Source: Rhodospirillaceae bacterium
GTDB lineage: Bacteria; Pseudomonadota; Alphaproteobacteria; Rhodospirillales; Rhodospirillaceae
Assembly (NCBI GenBank): GCA_019752235.1
Contig: JAIEMI010000322.1
Coordinates: 1-34,080, forward strand
Direction: 5' to 3'
Length of the DNA stretch: 34,080 nucleotides
The notes under the pieces were generated by a model. It was not told the origin of the DNA. It ran no database searches and saw only the letters and a program-made list of their open reading frames with translations. The position numbers and the translations under genes are program-made. Position 1 is the first letter of the stretch; every line of letters starts with the position of its first letter. Below, one piece after another: positions 24,438-34,080 of the stretch.

Positions 24438-25640
24438 CTAGTCTACCTTCCGTTGCGCAATGCGTGTGCCGCCGGCGACGCGATCGCTGGGATGCAGGAC
24501 AACGCGATCACCCTCCGACAGGCCGGAAAGAACCTCCGCGACGCGGCTGTTGCGCTGCCCGATCTCAACTTGCGTCGTAAGTGCTTTTCCATCCTTTTCG
24601 GTGAACACCGCCCAATTGTCGCCGATGCGAAACAGGGCGCTCACGGGAACTGTCAGGACGTTGTCGCCCTTCCAGGTCTCGACGTGGACAATCACGCGAT
24701 AGTCATGGCCAAGCTGCTTCCATGCTTCGGGCGGGTCGGTGAAGTCGACGATCGTTCGCACACGTTGCTCTTCGATGCCGAGCGCCGATACCTTGAGAAA
24801 GCCTGCGGGCTCGATCCGTTTAACACGGCCTTTAACCGGCGGTCCGCCCCAGCCGTCGATATGGACCGCCGCATTTGGCTTGATCCGAACCGCATCGGTG
24901 GATAGCAGGTCGGCGACGATCTCAAGGTCGAGAGGATTCCCGATCTCGACGAGAGCAGCGCCCGCCGGGACAACAGCCTCGCTCTCCTGAACGCGCTTAA
25001 GGACCTGGCCGGTCACCGGCGCTTGTATCCGGATGCAGCAATCTGAATCGTTCACTCCGATGGCGCTGGGATTGCCAACGCGGGCGGCCACGCTCGCGCG
25101 CTCATAGCGGCGAACTTGAAGCTGCGCCTTCGCACTCGCGAGCGCTGCCTCATTGGTATCCACAACCAGCACAGCCTTATCCAGGGCCGCCTGAGAAATC
25201 GTCCCTTTTTCGGCAAGAGGTTGAGCGCGCTTCAAGTCGCTGCGCGCGAAACTGAGCGCCGCCTCGATTCTGCGCTGCTCGGCCCCCGCCAAGGTCACTG
25301 CCGCGTCAGCCGCCGCCAGGGCACCTCGCAATTCGTCGTGGGTGCGGACGTCATGGAATGCGGGGGTCGACGGCTGCATGACGGCGACGACCGTTTCATC
25401 GGCCGTGACCTGATCCCCAACCTGGAGCGGTGTTCTCAGGACTTTGCCGGCCAGGGGCGCGGAAACGGTGTAGACTTGCCGTATTCGAGTCCTTGCTTCG
25501 TCATCCACGGTGACTTCCATAGACGACCGCGCCACTGTCGCAAGGTCGACGCCAACGGGATTTGGCCGGAAAAACCAAACTGCCGCCGCCACAAGGGCGA
25601 CCGCGCCGAATATCCCGACTAACCGCTTATTCCATTTCAT
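24438..25640 (-). CDS. HlyD/RND-type periplasmic adaptor (membrane fusion protein)
   Basis: The 400-aa protein has an N-terminal anchor (about residues 8-24: [17 protein letters not shown]). A lipoyl-like half follows ([20 protein letters not shown], about 60-80), then a coiled-coil hairpin (about 100-185, Ala/Glu-rich, with [12 protein letters not shown]), a second lipoyl half ([20 protein letters not shown]), a beta-barrel and a membrane-proximal domain. Such adaptors bridge an inner-membrane ABC or MFS pump to the outer membrane. It lies 9 bp after the permease gene and directly abuts the MFS gene. A Cys pair (SDCCIRI) just before the second lipoyl half is unusual. Confidence 0.9.
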   Translation of the reverse strand: MKWNKRLVGIFGAVALVAAAVWFFRPNPVGVDLATVARSSMEVTVDDEARTRIRQVYTVSAPLAGKVLRTPLQVGDQVTADETVVAVMQPSTPAFHDVRTHDELRGALAAADAAVTLAGAEQRRIEAALSFARSDLKRAQPLAEKGTISQAALDKAVLVVDTNEAALASAKAQLQVRRYERASVAARVGNPSAIGVNDSDCCIRIQAPVTGQVLKRVQESEAVVPAGAALVEIGNPLDLEIVADLLSTDAVRIKPNAAVHIDGWGGPPVKGRVKRIEPAGFLKVSALGIEEQRVRTIVDFTDPPEAWKQLGHDYRVIVHVETWKGDNVLTVPVSALFRIGDNWAVFTEKDGKALTTQVEIGQRNSRVAEVLSGLSEGDRVVLHPSDRVAGGTRIAQRKVD

Positions 25641-25649
25641 GTTGATCTC

Positions 25650-28012
25650 TCAATCTCGCGTTTTCAAAACAGAAATCAGGTCAAGGCCATTGACCCGGCT
25701 GCGGACCACCAAGGCGGAAACACCGGCAGCCAAAATGATAATCAGGCTTACAACGCCATAGGTGGAATGCTCGACAACCAGGCGAACACGCATGATCTCG
25801 CCTGCAAGCTGGGTCCTCATCACCCAGGCAAGGCCGTAACCAATCGCCCATCCCAGCGGTTGGGCGATCAAGGTCAACAGCGCAAGTTCGAGAAGCAGGA
25901 TTCGCAAGACTTCTCCCCGCTTAAATCCGAGGACGCGGAGGCTGGCGAGGTCGCGCGCGCGCTCCGAGAGTGAAATGCGGGCGTTGTTGTAGACGACGCC
26001 AAACGCGATGATCGTTGCCAGTCCCGCGTAGATGCCGCCCATCGTCGTCACCAGGAGAGCAACAAGTTCCTGGAAATTCTTGCGGGAGAAATTCTGTAAC
26101 GCAATCCCGCTCGCGGTTGGCAGCCTTTTTACTGCCGCGTACAGAGCATCGGTCATGCTTGGATCGAAGCTGAAATCCACACTGCTGACCGTGGGAGCTT
26201 CACGCATCACGCGGGATAAGGCGCCCGCCTCCATCATTGCTCGGATGCCGAAGTAGTCCTCGACCATCGTCGCAATCGGCAAGGCCACGGTTCGGCGCTG
26301 GCCTTCGAGAAGGTCGACCTCGACAACGTCGCCAACCCGCGCCCCAAGGATCTGCGCAAGCATGCTTGAAACCGCCAAGCCGCTTTCAGGCAGCGTTACC
26401 GACTGGAGGTCAACGTCGATAATACGGCTGAGGTCGGCGTTCTTCTGGTATCCGCCAAGTACGATGCGACGTTCGACGCTGCCGTACCGGATGCGCACGG
26501 GAACACTCCGGCGCGCCTCGGCGGCGATGACCCCAGGTAAACGGGCAACGTCGTACAGTACGCTGGACGAGCGCCGTTCGCCGAAGCTGACCGTCGCATC
26601 CTGACGGTCGGCAAGGGAGTAGGTCACGTCGATCAGGTTGTCCATGGTGTCAGTTATGAACAACGAGACGACAAGAATGCCGGTCGCCAGAGCGATCCCC
26701 AAGGTGGTGAACGCCGTCCGCAGGGGATGATGGGTGATGTTGCGGAACATCATCACGGTCGACTGTGAGACAATCCTGTGAAGCTGTATTCGTTCAGGCA
26801 GGAAATGGCGGAACTGCGACGGTGCGGGGGGCAGCATCGCGATAGCGGGCGGCAACTTGACAACGTCATTCACGGCGCGAAGCGCACCGAGAATTGCCGC
26901 AAGCAGGCTGAGCACGACGGCCAGGAGATAGATCGCCGGATTCTGGCTGAAAATCAAGAAGGGGAAGCGGAAAAGATCCCCAAAGACTGTGGTAATGCGA
27001 CTCCCGAGCACGGTGCCGAGCACGCTGCCGATCACGACGCCGAGCAGAGCGATCAGAATGACGAACTTGAGATAATGGCCGGCGATAGTTGCATTCGAGT
27101 AGCCCACGGCCTTGAGCAAGCCAACCTGCTCCCGCTCGAGGACGACGAGTCGCGTCAGGGTGAGGTTGACCAGGAAAGCCGTCACCAGCAGGAAGATCGG
27201 AGGAAGCGTGCGGCTCAAATTGTTGAGCATATCGAGTTCGTGATCGATCCATGCGTGAGAAGTCTGATCCTTGCGGCCGTAAGCAGCGGTGCCCCCATAC
27301 GGCTCAAGAATGGCGTCGAGCTGTTGAATAACATCTGGCTCGGAGGCATTTCTCAACAGTTTCAGGCTGACGGACGAGAATGCGCCCTTGAGGTTGAAGG
27401 CGGCGGCCAATGCCTTTTCCGGCATCCATACGATGGCGAACCGCCGATTGTCCGGCATGATGTCGCCGGGACCGACGGCGAAAATGAACTCGGGCGACAG
27501 CGCTGTCCCGACGATCACCAGTTCCCTGAGCCGGCCGTTCAATATCGCTGCGAACCTGGAACCTGGTGTAAATCCGTGCGCCGCCGCGAAATCCTCATTG
27601 ACGACGACTTCCTCGTCACTTGCCGGGTCCGGCATGCGACCCTGGCGCATGTAGAGCCGATTGAGCACCTGCTCGCGTTTCTCAGGGATCGAGATGAATT
27701 GGCCGGTGGCGGGCGCACTGAAGTTGGGGATATCAAGGAGGGCAAGCTGCATGACATGCGTTTCGACGGCGGCCACGCCGGGAATGCTTGCGATCTCGCC
27801 GGTTAGGAATTCGGGCGCACGGCGGACCTGCGCGAAAACATCGGCGAAGGCGTAGCGCTCATAGTATGCGGCCCGGGTATCGTCGAGGGCAGGTGGGATC
27901 CCACCGCGAGGATCAGGGTTGCGACGCCGCCGGCGACCACCGCCGCTATGGCTAGTGCCTGCGCCCATAGCCGCTTCAGATCGCGAAAGAGTTTGCGGTC
28001 AAGGATACGCAT
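25650..28012 (-). CDS. FtsX/MacB-type ABC permease, frame interrupted by an apparent 1-nt deletion
   Basis: The product is a large ABC permease with two FtsX-like modules, partner of the ATPase just upstream. The true start is the ATG at 28012 (MRILDRKLFRDLKRLWAQAL, first membrane helix to LILAVGS), 3 bp after the ATPase stop. That frame ends early. The rest of the protein (from ALDDTRAAYYERYAFADVF to a stop at 25650) is in another frame. Restoring one base between about 27880 and 27910, near GGGATCCCACC, would give a normal protein of about 787 aa. Periplasmic regions and two sets of FtsX helices (YSNATIAGHYLKFVILIALL and GFKRGEVLRILLLELALLTL) are intact. It may be a sequencing error, a recent mutation or, less likely, programmed frameshifting. 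Confidence 0.82.
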
Positions 28013-28015
28013 GCC

Positions 28016-28771
28016 TCACCAGCTCAGTTCAGCAACGCTGCGGCGCGATTCGTTGCGCTGCACTTTAGAAATCTGTCCATCCGCGAAAAACAGGACGCGG
28101 TCGGCGACGTTCTGGATGGTCGCATTGTGAGTGATGATCAGCGTCGTCGTGCCCAACTTTTTGTTCACTTCCAGCAGCGCCTCGATCACGCGAATGCCCG
28201 TCTTCGAATCCAAAGCTCCCGTCGGCTCGTCGCACAGTAGAACATCAGGACGCTTGGCGATGGCACGCGCGATGGCAACGCGCTGCTGCTCGCCGCCTGA
28301 AAGTTGCGCAGGGAAGTGGTTCATCCGGTCCTGAAGGCCAACGATCGTCAGCGCCTCCTCCGGCGGCATCGGGTTGTCTGCAATCTCGGTGACGAGGGCG
28401 ACATTCTCATAGGCCGTCAGACTTGGAATAAGATTGTAGAATTGGAACACAAATCCGACATGTTGGCGGCGATATGCGGTGAGCCGGCGGTCATCGAGGC
28501 CGGTAATGCGGATATCCCTAAAGAAGAGATCCCCGCTGGTGGCATGGTCGAGGCCCCCCATGATGTTGAGGAGCGTGGACTTTCCACTGCCGGACGGCCC
28601 GAGCAACACAACGACCTCGGCCGGCGCAATCTCGAAATCCACGCCTCGCAACGCGAGCACCTGTGTCTGCCCTGACGTGTAGGTCTTGGTCAGGGCTTGC
28701 GCCCGAAACACGGTGTCGGGCATAGACTTGTGAGCGACCTTGGCAGCGCTCAAGTTTTGGCTCCTCATCAT
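28016..28771 (-). CDS. ABC transporter ATPase (LolD/MacB type)
   Basis: The 251-aa ATPase has Walker [10 protein letters not shown] (about 58-66), a Q-loop ([11 protein letters not shown]), signature [15 protein letters not shown], Walker [13 protein letters not shown] and an H-loop (IITHN). The FQxxNLIPxLTAxENV pattern is typical of LolD/MacB ATPases that power FtsX-type permeases. The start ATG overlaps the ftsH stop (ATGA), with a second ATG directly after it. It is followed 3 bp later by the permease. The system probably extracts or exports a lipophilic or peptide substrate across the envelope together with the HlyD protein; substrate unknown. Confidence 0.94.
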   Translation of the reverse strand: MMRSQNLSAAKVAHKSMPDTVFRAQALTKTYTSGQTQVLALRGVDFEIAPAEVVVLLGPSGSGKSTLLNIMGGLDHATSGDLFFRDIRITGLDDRRLTAYRRQHVGFVFQFYNLIPSLTAYENVALVTEIADNPMPPEEALTIVGLQDRMNHFPAQLSGGEQQRVAIARAIAKRPDVLLCDEPTGALDSKTGIRVIEALLEVNKKLGTTTLIITHNATIQNVADRVLFFADGQISKVQRNESRRSVAELSW

Positions 28772-30630
28772 GAAGCGGCTGCGAGCGAGGTTTTGGTCAA
28801 GCCGCTCGACCCGGAGACGTTCTTCTCCATCTGCACGGCAGCGACGGTTTCCTTCAGATCGTCAGCGGCCAGAGTTTCTTTCGCCAGCAGGCGTCTTGCG
28901 CTCTGCTCCAACAGCGAACGATTGCGCGTAAGTACCGCTACGGCACGTTGGAATGCATCCTCGACGAGCGCCTTAACCGCCCCATCAATAGCCGCGGCCG
29001 TTGCTTCGCCATAGCGGCGCTGCTGCCAGGTTCCCGGTGGTGTGCCGAGAAACGCGTTCTGTTCCGGTTCGTAGGTTACCTGACCCAGCTCGGGAACCAT
29101 TCCGAACCGTACGACCATGCTGCGTGCGATATCCGTCACCTTGTTGAGGTCGTCCGCCGCGCCGGTTGACACCTCCGGAAAGATGATGCTTTCCGCTGCT
29201 CGTCCGCCAAGGAGCACAATCATCCGATTGACTAGCTCTGAGCGGCCCATGAGAAAGCGATCTTCAAGAGGCCGTTGGATGGTGTATCCCAGGGCACCAA
29301 TGCCCCTCGGTATGATCGAAACCTTTTGGATAGGATCGCATCCCGGCAAAGCCATCGCCACCAGCGCATGGCCCATCTCGTGATGGGCCACAACTTCGCG
29401 CTCATGGAGGTTGAGAAGGCGATTTTTCTTCTCCAGGCCGGCGATGATGCGTTCGATGGCTTGATTGAAATCTTCGAGGGATACAGTCTCGGCATTCCGC
29501 CGCGTGGCAAGCAGCGCGGCCTCATTTACGAGATTTGCAAGGTCAGCGCCGGTAAAGCCAGGTGTTAAGGCCGCGATATCCTCGACGGACAACCCTGGAG
29601 CGATGTTCACCTTCTTGAGATGGACATTGAGGATCTGGACCCTCCCGCGTCGATCTGGGCGATCGACAAGGATTTGGCGATCAAAACGGCCGGCCCGTAA
29701 CAGCGCGGCGTCAAGGATCTCGGGTCTGTTGGTAGCGGCGAGTAGAACAATGCCACTGCTGGCATCGAAACCATCCAGCTCGGCTAGAAGCTGGTTGAGG
29801 GTCTGCTCTTTCTCGTCGTGGCCGCCGACCATGAACGTGCCCCGCGCGCGCCCTAAGGCATCAAGCTCATCAATGAAGATGATGCACGGCGCTTGCTTGC
29901 GGGCCTGCTCGAAAAGATCGCGCACCCGCGCGGCGCCGACGCCGACAAACATCTCGACAAATTCGGAGCCGCTGATCGAAAAGAACGGCACGCCCGCTTC
30001 ACCGGCGATTGCCTTGGCAAGAAGGGTCTTGCCAGTCCCTGGTGGACCCACCAGCAACACGCCCTTTGGCACGCGCGCGCCAAGACGGCCATATTTCTTA
30101 GGATCTTTCAGAAAGCCGATAACTTCGGACAATTCTTCCTTGGCCTCGTCGACTCCGGCAACGTCGGCAAAGGTGACTTTTGTATCTTTCTCGACGTAAA
30201 TCTTGGCGCGGCTTTTGCCGATAGCCATCATGCCGCCGGCATGGCGCTCCATCATCGGGCGCAGCACCAGGAACCAGAGGCCGAAAAAAAGAAGTATCGG
30301 CATGATCCACCCAAGCACGCCTTTGAGCGCGGAGTCGGGCTTGGCATAGAATTTGACGTCATACTTCGCGAGCTTCTCAGCTACGTCGGGCGCGACGCGT
30401 TCGGTCGCAAAATGGGTCGCACCGCCTTCGGCCGGCTCTTTAAAGGTTCCTGTGATCTGGCCCGTGCCAATCGCCGCTTCGGATATCTTGCCGGCTACGA
30501 GAAGCTTTTCGAATTCGCTGTATGGAAGTGCTTCGACGTGCTGCTGCGCGACCCATGCGTCCCTGAAAACAAGAACCCCCATGATAGCCAGGAACACATA
30601 GATGATCGTGATCTTCGTTTTTCTATCCAT
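28768..30630 (-). CDS. ftsH: ATP-dependent zinc metalloprotease FtsH
   Basis: FtsH degrades membrane and regulatory proteins. The 620-aa protein has two N-terminal membrane helices (about 8-24 and 104-124) flanking a short periplasmic domain. The AAA+ module has Walker A GPPGTGKT (195-202), Walker B IIFIDEL (Asp254, Glu255) and the second region of homology ([20 protein letters not shown]). The protease has the zinc site HEMGH (417-421), where most FtsH proteins have HEAGH. GGGAG lies about 10 nt before the ATG. It lies in the middle of an operon with nucleotide and transporter genes, so it is probably a paralogue and not the housekeeping copy. Its stop overlaps the ABC ATPase start. Confidence 0.95.
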   Translation of the reverse strand: MDRKTKITIIYVFLAIMGVLVFRDAWVAQQHVEALPYSEFEKLLVAGKISEAAIGTGQITGTFKEPAEGGATHFATERVAPDVAEKLAKYDVKFYAKPDSALKGVLGWIMPILLFFGLWFLVLRPMMERHAGGMMAIGKSRAKIYVEKDTKVTFADVAGVDEAKEELSEVIGFLKDPKKYGRLGARVPKGVLLVGPPGTGKTLLAKAIAGEAGVPFFSISGSEFVEMFVGVGAARVRDLFEQARKQAPCIIFIDELDALGRARGTFMVGGHDEKEQTLNQLLAELDGFDASSGIVLLAATNRPEILDAALLRAGRFDRQILVDRPDRRGRVQILNVHLKKVNIAPGLSVEDIAALTPGFTGADLANLVNEAALLATRRNAETVSLEDFNQAIERIIAGLEKKNRLLNLHEREVVAHHEMGHALVAMALPGCDPIQKVSIIPRGIGALGYTIQRPLEDRFLMGRSELVNRMIVLLGGRAAESIIFPEVSTGAADDLNKVTDIARSMVVRFGMVPELGQVTYEPEQNAFLGTPPGTWQQRRYGEATAAAIDGAVKALVEDAFQRAVAVLTRNRSLLEQSARRLLAKETLAADDLKETVAAVQMEKNVSGSSGLTKTSLAAAS

Positions 30631-30663
30631 GGCGTCTTCGCTCCCGCGCGATTGGAATTGCCG

Positions 30664-31623
30664 TCATTTTGCGACTGCCGCGTCTGGCCTATTGCCGGTG
30701 CGCAGAGCAGCAGCGGCCGGCGCGGTTGCTGCTGTGAGCCGCTCGATCGCCGGGGCAAGGAGGCTACTAATGTCAATCTGATTGGTCGGATGGTTCACGG
30801 TGTTGCAAGTTGCGATGACAGCCGCGCCCGCCTGTTTCAGCTCCATGTGGGCTCTGCCCGCGAATATCCCGTGAACCCCGACGCAGTAAGGGGGCGGGGT
30901 TCCGCGGGTCTTCAACTCCTTGACCGTCTCGATCATGGTGTGGGCCGTCGAGATGATGTCGTCGACAACGACGGGCGTTTGGGACGAGAATTCGCCGAGG
31001 TCCGGCATCTCAACTTTGACAGCCCGGTCCCCGGTTCGTGTTTTCTTCAGAACAAGATGCGGAGCACCGGCCTGGCTCGCCACGGATGCCACCCACTGCT
31101 CGCTCTCTTCATCGGGTCCGATAATGATCGGCTTTTCGACATTTGTGCGAATCCACGCAGCGATCAGCGGCGCCGCGTGCACAACTTCGCTTGGGATCGT
31201 ATATATGGCGTCGAGACTCTTGTGCCGGTGCAAGTGCGGGTCGACTGTGACCATCCAATCAAAATGACTCGACATCATGCGTGCGAAGAAGTTCGACGTG
31301 AGGGCTTCGCCATTCAGAAACCTGCGGTCTTGCCGCATATAGGGGAGATACGGGCAGACAAGGCCGATCCGGCCGGCGCCCAAATCGCGCAAATTGTCCG
31401 CCAGGAACCAGATCGGGAGGATCTTGTCGTCAGGCCGGTCCAAAGGAGCGACGATAACGACATCGCGGTCTTCCACTGAAGTGCCGACAACATCCACCCG
31501 AACGTAGGAATCGCCATCGGGAAAGCGGCGAACTTCGAGTTTCCCAAGCTCTGCGCCGGACAAAGATGCCAATTGCTCGGCGAGCTTCTGACTGTAGGGC
31601 ATGGCATACATGAGCGGTTTCAT
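30664..31623 (-). CDS. Ribose-phosphate pyrophosphokinase (PRPP synthetase)
   Basis: This 319-aa enzyme makes PRPP from ribose 5-phosphate and ATP. Motifs: RRFPDGDSYVRV (32-43), PYLPYMRQDRRF (91-102), VDPHLHRH (127-134, catalytic His region), and the PRPP loop VVVDDIISTAHT (218-229). The usual bacterial sequence around the loop is DDMIDTAGT; here it is DDIISTAHT, which fits a divergent paralogue, so a housekeeping prs elsewhere is likely. Its start overlaps the phosphorylase stop by 4 bp (ATGA), and ftsH follows after 33 bp. The context suggests it acts on ribose phosphates freed from RNA or nucleotides (inference). Confidence 0.92.
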   Translation of the reverse strand: MKPLMYAMPYSQKLAEQLASLSGAELGKLEVRRFPDGDSYVRVDVVGTSVEDRDVVIVAPLDRPDDKILPIWFLADNLRDLGAGRIGLVCPYLPYMRQDRRFLNGEALTSNFFARMMSSHFDWMVTVDPHLHRHKSLDAIYTIPSEVVHAAPLIAAWIRTNVEKPIIIGPDEESEQWVASVASQAGAPHLVLKKTRTGDRAVKVEMPDLGEFSSQTPVVVDDIISTAHTMIETVKELKTRGTPPPYCVGVHGIFAGRAHMELKQAGAAVIATCNTVNHPTNQIDISSLLAPAIERLTAATAPAAAALRTGNRPDAAVAK

Positions 31624-33155
31624 GGTCCCTCCTCCACGGCGAAGATATCGCCTTGGCGGGCGAGGAACTCGAGGGCGTAGGCAAGCTCGCCCCGCGTCTC
31701 GGCGTGAATGGTGTACAGCGGTTGACTCTTTTCGATGCGGTCGCCTAACTCCACATGAACATCGATGCCTGCGGCCTTGGCACTGGGTGCGCCGGCGAGC
31801 TTTGCGATGCGGGCAAGCAGGCGATTGTCGATGTTCGCGACGACACCGCGCCGCTGGGCTACAATCGCGTGTCTGATATCCGCTATGGGTGGCGCGCGCA
31901 TTCCGCCCTGGCTGGCGCAGATGGCTTGAAACTTTTTCCAGGCCTGGCCCGAGCGGAGTACCTCCTCGGCCCTTGCGAGACCCTCGCCGCGGCCAACGAT
32001 CCCGACGAGCTCCAGAAGAGGTCCCGCAAGGCTTAAGGCTCTTTGCCGCAAAGACAGCGGAGCCTGCGGATCATTTTGCAGTACCGCCAGGACATCGCGT
32101 GCCTCAAGGGCAGGTCCGACACCGCGTCCTACTGGCTGTCGGCCGTCGGACTCCACCACACGCAAAGTCAGACCTGCGCGTTCGGCGACGAGTTCGAGGA
32201 CGTCGGCGAGATGTTTAGCCATGGCCGCCGACCTGATCTTGGCCGTCGGCCCGACCGGGAGATCGATCACAATATGGGTCGATCCGGCTGCAATCTTCTT
32301 TGAGAGGACCGACGCGACCAACTGGCCTTCGCTGTCCAGATCCAGCTGCCGTTCGACCCGCACCAGAACATCATCCGCGGGGCTGAGATCAACTGCGCCA
32401 CCCCAGACGATGCAGCCGCCCTCGGCCTCGACCACCCGGCGCATGTCAGCGACGGATAGGTCAACGGGCGCTAAGACTTCCATGGTGTCCGCCGTGCCGG
32501 CCGGCGAGGTAATGGCCCGCGACGACGTCTTTGGAATCCTCACGCCACACGCCGCGATGATAGGAACCACAATGGGTGTCGTGCGGTTGCCAGGAAGGCC
32601 GCCGACGGAATGTTTGTCGGCAATGGGGCCTTGGCCCCAGTCAAGCCGGCTTCCAACCGAGACCATGGCCTCCGTCAGATAGAAAACTTCGTCCTGATTG
32701 AGTGCCCGTTCGGCGACGGCCGTGATGAAGGCGGACAGCGCCACCTCCGAATAGCGTCCGGCCGCGATGTCGGCGATGATTTCGTGAACCGAGCTTTTGT
32801 CCAAAGACCGGCCGTAAATCTTCGCGCGAACGTGACTGAGCGATTCCACGGGATCTGCATGAGCGACCGAGACAAGCGCTCCGGCGCTCGGGCCCAGGTG
32901 CGGCCGCGCCGGGGCCGACAGACTCGCCTCTTCGTCGGCCAAGAGATCCGACGTCACGCGCACGAGCGTCGCCAGCAGTGAGCGTCCGCTATAAGTCACC
33001 TCCACGCGCGTGCGCGCAGAGAACCCTTCCGCCCGGCAAATGTGGCAGTCACGGCGCATGAAAATGGCGAACTCGTCACCGAAGTCGATGCCGAGACGCC
33101 GCAAACGCAGCGTGTTTGCGCTGGCATCATGCTTGTGGGCTGCTATTGAAATCAT
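31620..33155 (-). CDS. AMP phosphorylase / thymidine phosphorylase family enzyme (archaeal-type DeoA)
   Basis: This 511-aa phosphorylase has an extra N-terminal domain of about 85 residues, as in archaeal AMP phosphorylases, before the nucleoside-phosphorylase fold. Motifs: DKHSVGGLPGNRTTPIVVPI (180-199), KTSSRAITSPAGTADTMEVL (209-228), GGCIVWGGAVDLSPADD and GRQPVGRGVGPALEARD. The sequences SRAITSPAGTADT and CIVWGG are those of archaeal AMP phosphorylases, not of E. coli DeoA. AMP phosphorylase releases the base and gives ribose 1,5-bisphosphate. The ATG at 33155 overlaps the RNase stop (ATGA); an extension to 33203 is less likely. With the RNase and PRPP synthetase it forms a coupled cassette. 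Substrate is inferred. Confidence 0.9.
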   Translation of the reverse strand: MISIAAHKHDASANTLRLRRLGIDFGDEFAIFMRRDCHICRAEGFSARTRVEVTYSGRSLLATLVRVTSDLLADEEASLSAPARPHLGPSAGALVSVAHADPVESLSHVRAKIYGRSLDKSSVHEIIADIAAGRYSEVALSAFITAVAERALNQDEVFYLTEAMVSVGSRLDWGQGPIADKHSVGGLPGNRTTPIVVPIIAACGVRIPKTSSRAITSPAGTADTMEVLAPVDLSVADMRRVVEAEGGCIVWGGAVDLSPADDVLVRVERQLDLDSEGQLVASVLSKKIAAGSTHIVIDLPVGPTAKIRSAAMAKHLADVLELVAERAGLTLRVVESDGRQPVGRGVGPALEARDVLAVLQNDPQAPLSLRQRALSLAGPLLELVGIVGRGEGLARAEEVLRSGQAWKKFQAICASQGGMRAPPIADIRHAIVAQRRGVVANIDNRLLARIAKLAGAPSAKAAGIDVHVELGDRIEKSQPLYTIHAETRGELAYALEFLARQGDIFAVEEGP

Positions 33156-34080
33156 GTTCCAAACTCGAAAGTGTCGCGATAAGCCGGGACGCGGACGGAC
33201 CATTTCAGGCGATCTTCAATGGTCAGGCGCAGTGTGTCGGCGGCCGTCGGCTCGCCGTGGGTTACAAAGGTCTGCCTCGGCGACGAGCGGAAGTTTCCCA
33301 GCCATTTCAGGATTTCTTCGCGGTCGGCGTGGGCCGACATCGCGCCGATGTTCGCCACTTCGGCAAGGATCGGGACGTAGCCTCCGTGGACCTTGACCTG
33401 CTGCGCGCCGGCGGCGATAGCGGCCCCGCGAGTTCCGGCCGCCTGAAAGCCTACGAGCACGATCGCGCTCCGTGGATCGGGGCCGAAGACCTTGAGGTGG
33501 TGCAGCACTCGGCCGCCCGTCATCATTCCGCTGGCCGCCAAGATGATCTTCGGCATGGGATCGCGGGTGAGGCGTTTTGAGTCCTCCGCCTTATTGACGT
33601 AGCGCGCGGTCCCGCAGATTGCCTTACACATGGCATCATCCATGCGGTGCCATTTGAGGTACGTGTGGAGCAGGTCGCTGGCGTTAATCGCCATGGGGCT
33701 ATCGAGAAAAACCGGCACCTCGGGGATGCGCTTGTCCTGCTTGAGCTGGTGGAGATGGTAGAGAATGGTTTGCACGCGACCGACGGCGAAGGTCGGTATG
33801 AGGACACTACCTCCACGTTGCACGGCGCGATTGATCACAGTGGCGAGGGCGTCCTGCGGATTGGTGCTGTCATGGAGCCGATCTCCGTAGGTCGATTCAA
33901 CCACGAGATAATCAGCGCTTTCGACCGGCGTCGGATCGAGCATCGTTGGGTCGTTGAGCCGGCCAAGATCGCCCGAGAATACCAGCGTGCCGTCCGGTAA
34001 CGACAAGCTGACAATAGACGCGCCCAGGATATGGCCCGCGGGCAGAAGCGTTGCTTTCACGCCAGGTACAACATCAATCG
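33152..34080 (-). CDS. Beta-CASP metallo-beta-lactamase RNase (N-terminus off the right edge)
   Basis: The C-terminal 309 codons of an MBL-fold / beta-CASP protein of the CPSF/Ysh1-like group, which cut or trim RNA, are present; the frame is open to the right edge. Visible metal and beta-CASP motifs are PAGHILGAS, LVFSGDLGR, VVESTYGDR, LIPTFAVGRVQ, LAASGMMTGGRVLHHL, MSAHADREEIL and FVTHGEP. The HxHxDH zinc motif would lie in the missing N-terminal part. Full-length relatives are about 450-470 aa. Its stop overlaps the AMP phosphorylase start by 4 bp. It seems to be the first gene visible of a nine-gene run whose promoter lies outside the window. RNA as substrate is a family inference. Confidence 0.9.
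   Translation of the reverse strand, partial: IDVVPGVKATLLPAGHILGASIVSLSLPDGTLVFSGDLGRLNDPTMLDPTPVESADYLVVESTYGDRLHDSTNPQDALATVINRAVQRGGSVLIPTFAVGRVQTILYHLHQLKQDKRIPEVPVFLDSPMAINASDLLHTYLKWHRMDDAMCKAICGTARYVNKAEDSKRLTRDPMPKIILAASGMMTGGRVLHHLKVFGPDPRSAIVLVGFQAAGTRGAAIAAGAQQVKVHGGYVPILAEVANIGAMSAHADREEILKWLGNFRSSPRQTFVTHGEPTAADTLRLTIEDRLKWSVRVPAYRDTFEFGT

Noticed and set aside
26778-27806. 342-aa plus-strand frame antisense to the ABC permease
   Set aside because: The composition is polar and repetitive as expected of a shadow frame; the permease frame is supported by family motifs.
29893-31479. 528-aa plus-strand frame antisense to ftsH and the PRPP synthetase gene
   Set aside because: It crosses two well-supported genes on the other strand and has no recognisable domain or ribosome site.

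Overview
The window is about 34 kb of protein-coding DNA with moderately high GC. It carries no rRNA or tRNA that I can see, and no CRISPR array, insertion sequence or integrase. Several traits suggest an alphaproteobacterium, possibly Hyphomicrobiales: an FNR-type regulator with Cys-x2-Cys-x7-Cys spacing as in FnrL/FnrN, repeated TTGAT-N4-ATCAA (FNR/FixK/ANR) boxes, and the general gene style. This assignment is an inference; no single gene fixes the taxon.

The left and centre (1-21 kb) read as a low-oxygen / energy-stress island. Nine FNR/FixK-like 14-bp boxes stand upstream of its transcription units, mostly with their centres 50-110 bp before the start codon. From left to right the units are: (i) a CBS-BON protein, glgB and glgX, for glycogen (minus strand); (ii) a Cys-rich NifX/NifB-C-like protein; (iii) a Crp/Fnr regulator that keeps all four Fe-S ligands but has a non-canonical DNA-reading helix; (iv) a minus-strand string of very small membrane proteins (38-96 aa), including three tandem W-x-x-x-N-W microproteins, led by an exported 82-aa protein; (v) a Met-rich exported protein; (vi) a tandem universal stress protein; (vii) a tiny Cys-ended protein; (viii) an HtrA/DegP-like protease; (ix) a decayed fourth copy of the microprotein family; (x) a 77-aa membrane protein divergent from a DUF1269-like membrane stress protein; (xi) PEP synthase, a D-2-hydroxyacid (lactate) dehydrogenase and an archaeal-type methionine adenosyltransferase; (xii) a P2-type cation ATPase.

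The right part (21-34 kb) is almost entirely minus strand. A MgtC/DUF4010 membrane protein is followed (upstream in transcription) by a very compact set of nine genes whose promoter lies beyond the right edge. In transcription order these are a beta-CASP metallo-beta-lactamase RNase, an AMP/thymidine phosphorylase of the archaeal type, a PRPP synthetase, FtsH, an ABC ATPase, an FtsX-type permease, an HlyD-type adaptor, an MFS transporter and an exported protein. Most junctions are ATGA-type overlaps or gaps of under 10 bp. The permease frame is broken by an apparent one-base deletion.

Together the genes suggest a programme for surviving oxygen or energy limitation: carbon storage (Glg), PEP/pyruvate/lactate rerouting (PpsA, LDH), envelope and protein quality control (HtrA, FtsH, ABC/HlyD), ion homeostasis (P-type ATPase), and RNA-to-ribose-phosphate salvage (RNase, AMP phosphorylase, PRPP synthetase). 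The least described parts are the microprotein family with its pseudogene, the FNR-like sensor with an altered reading head, and the RNase-phosphorylase-PRPP cassette.
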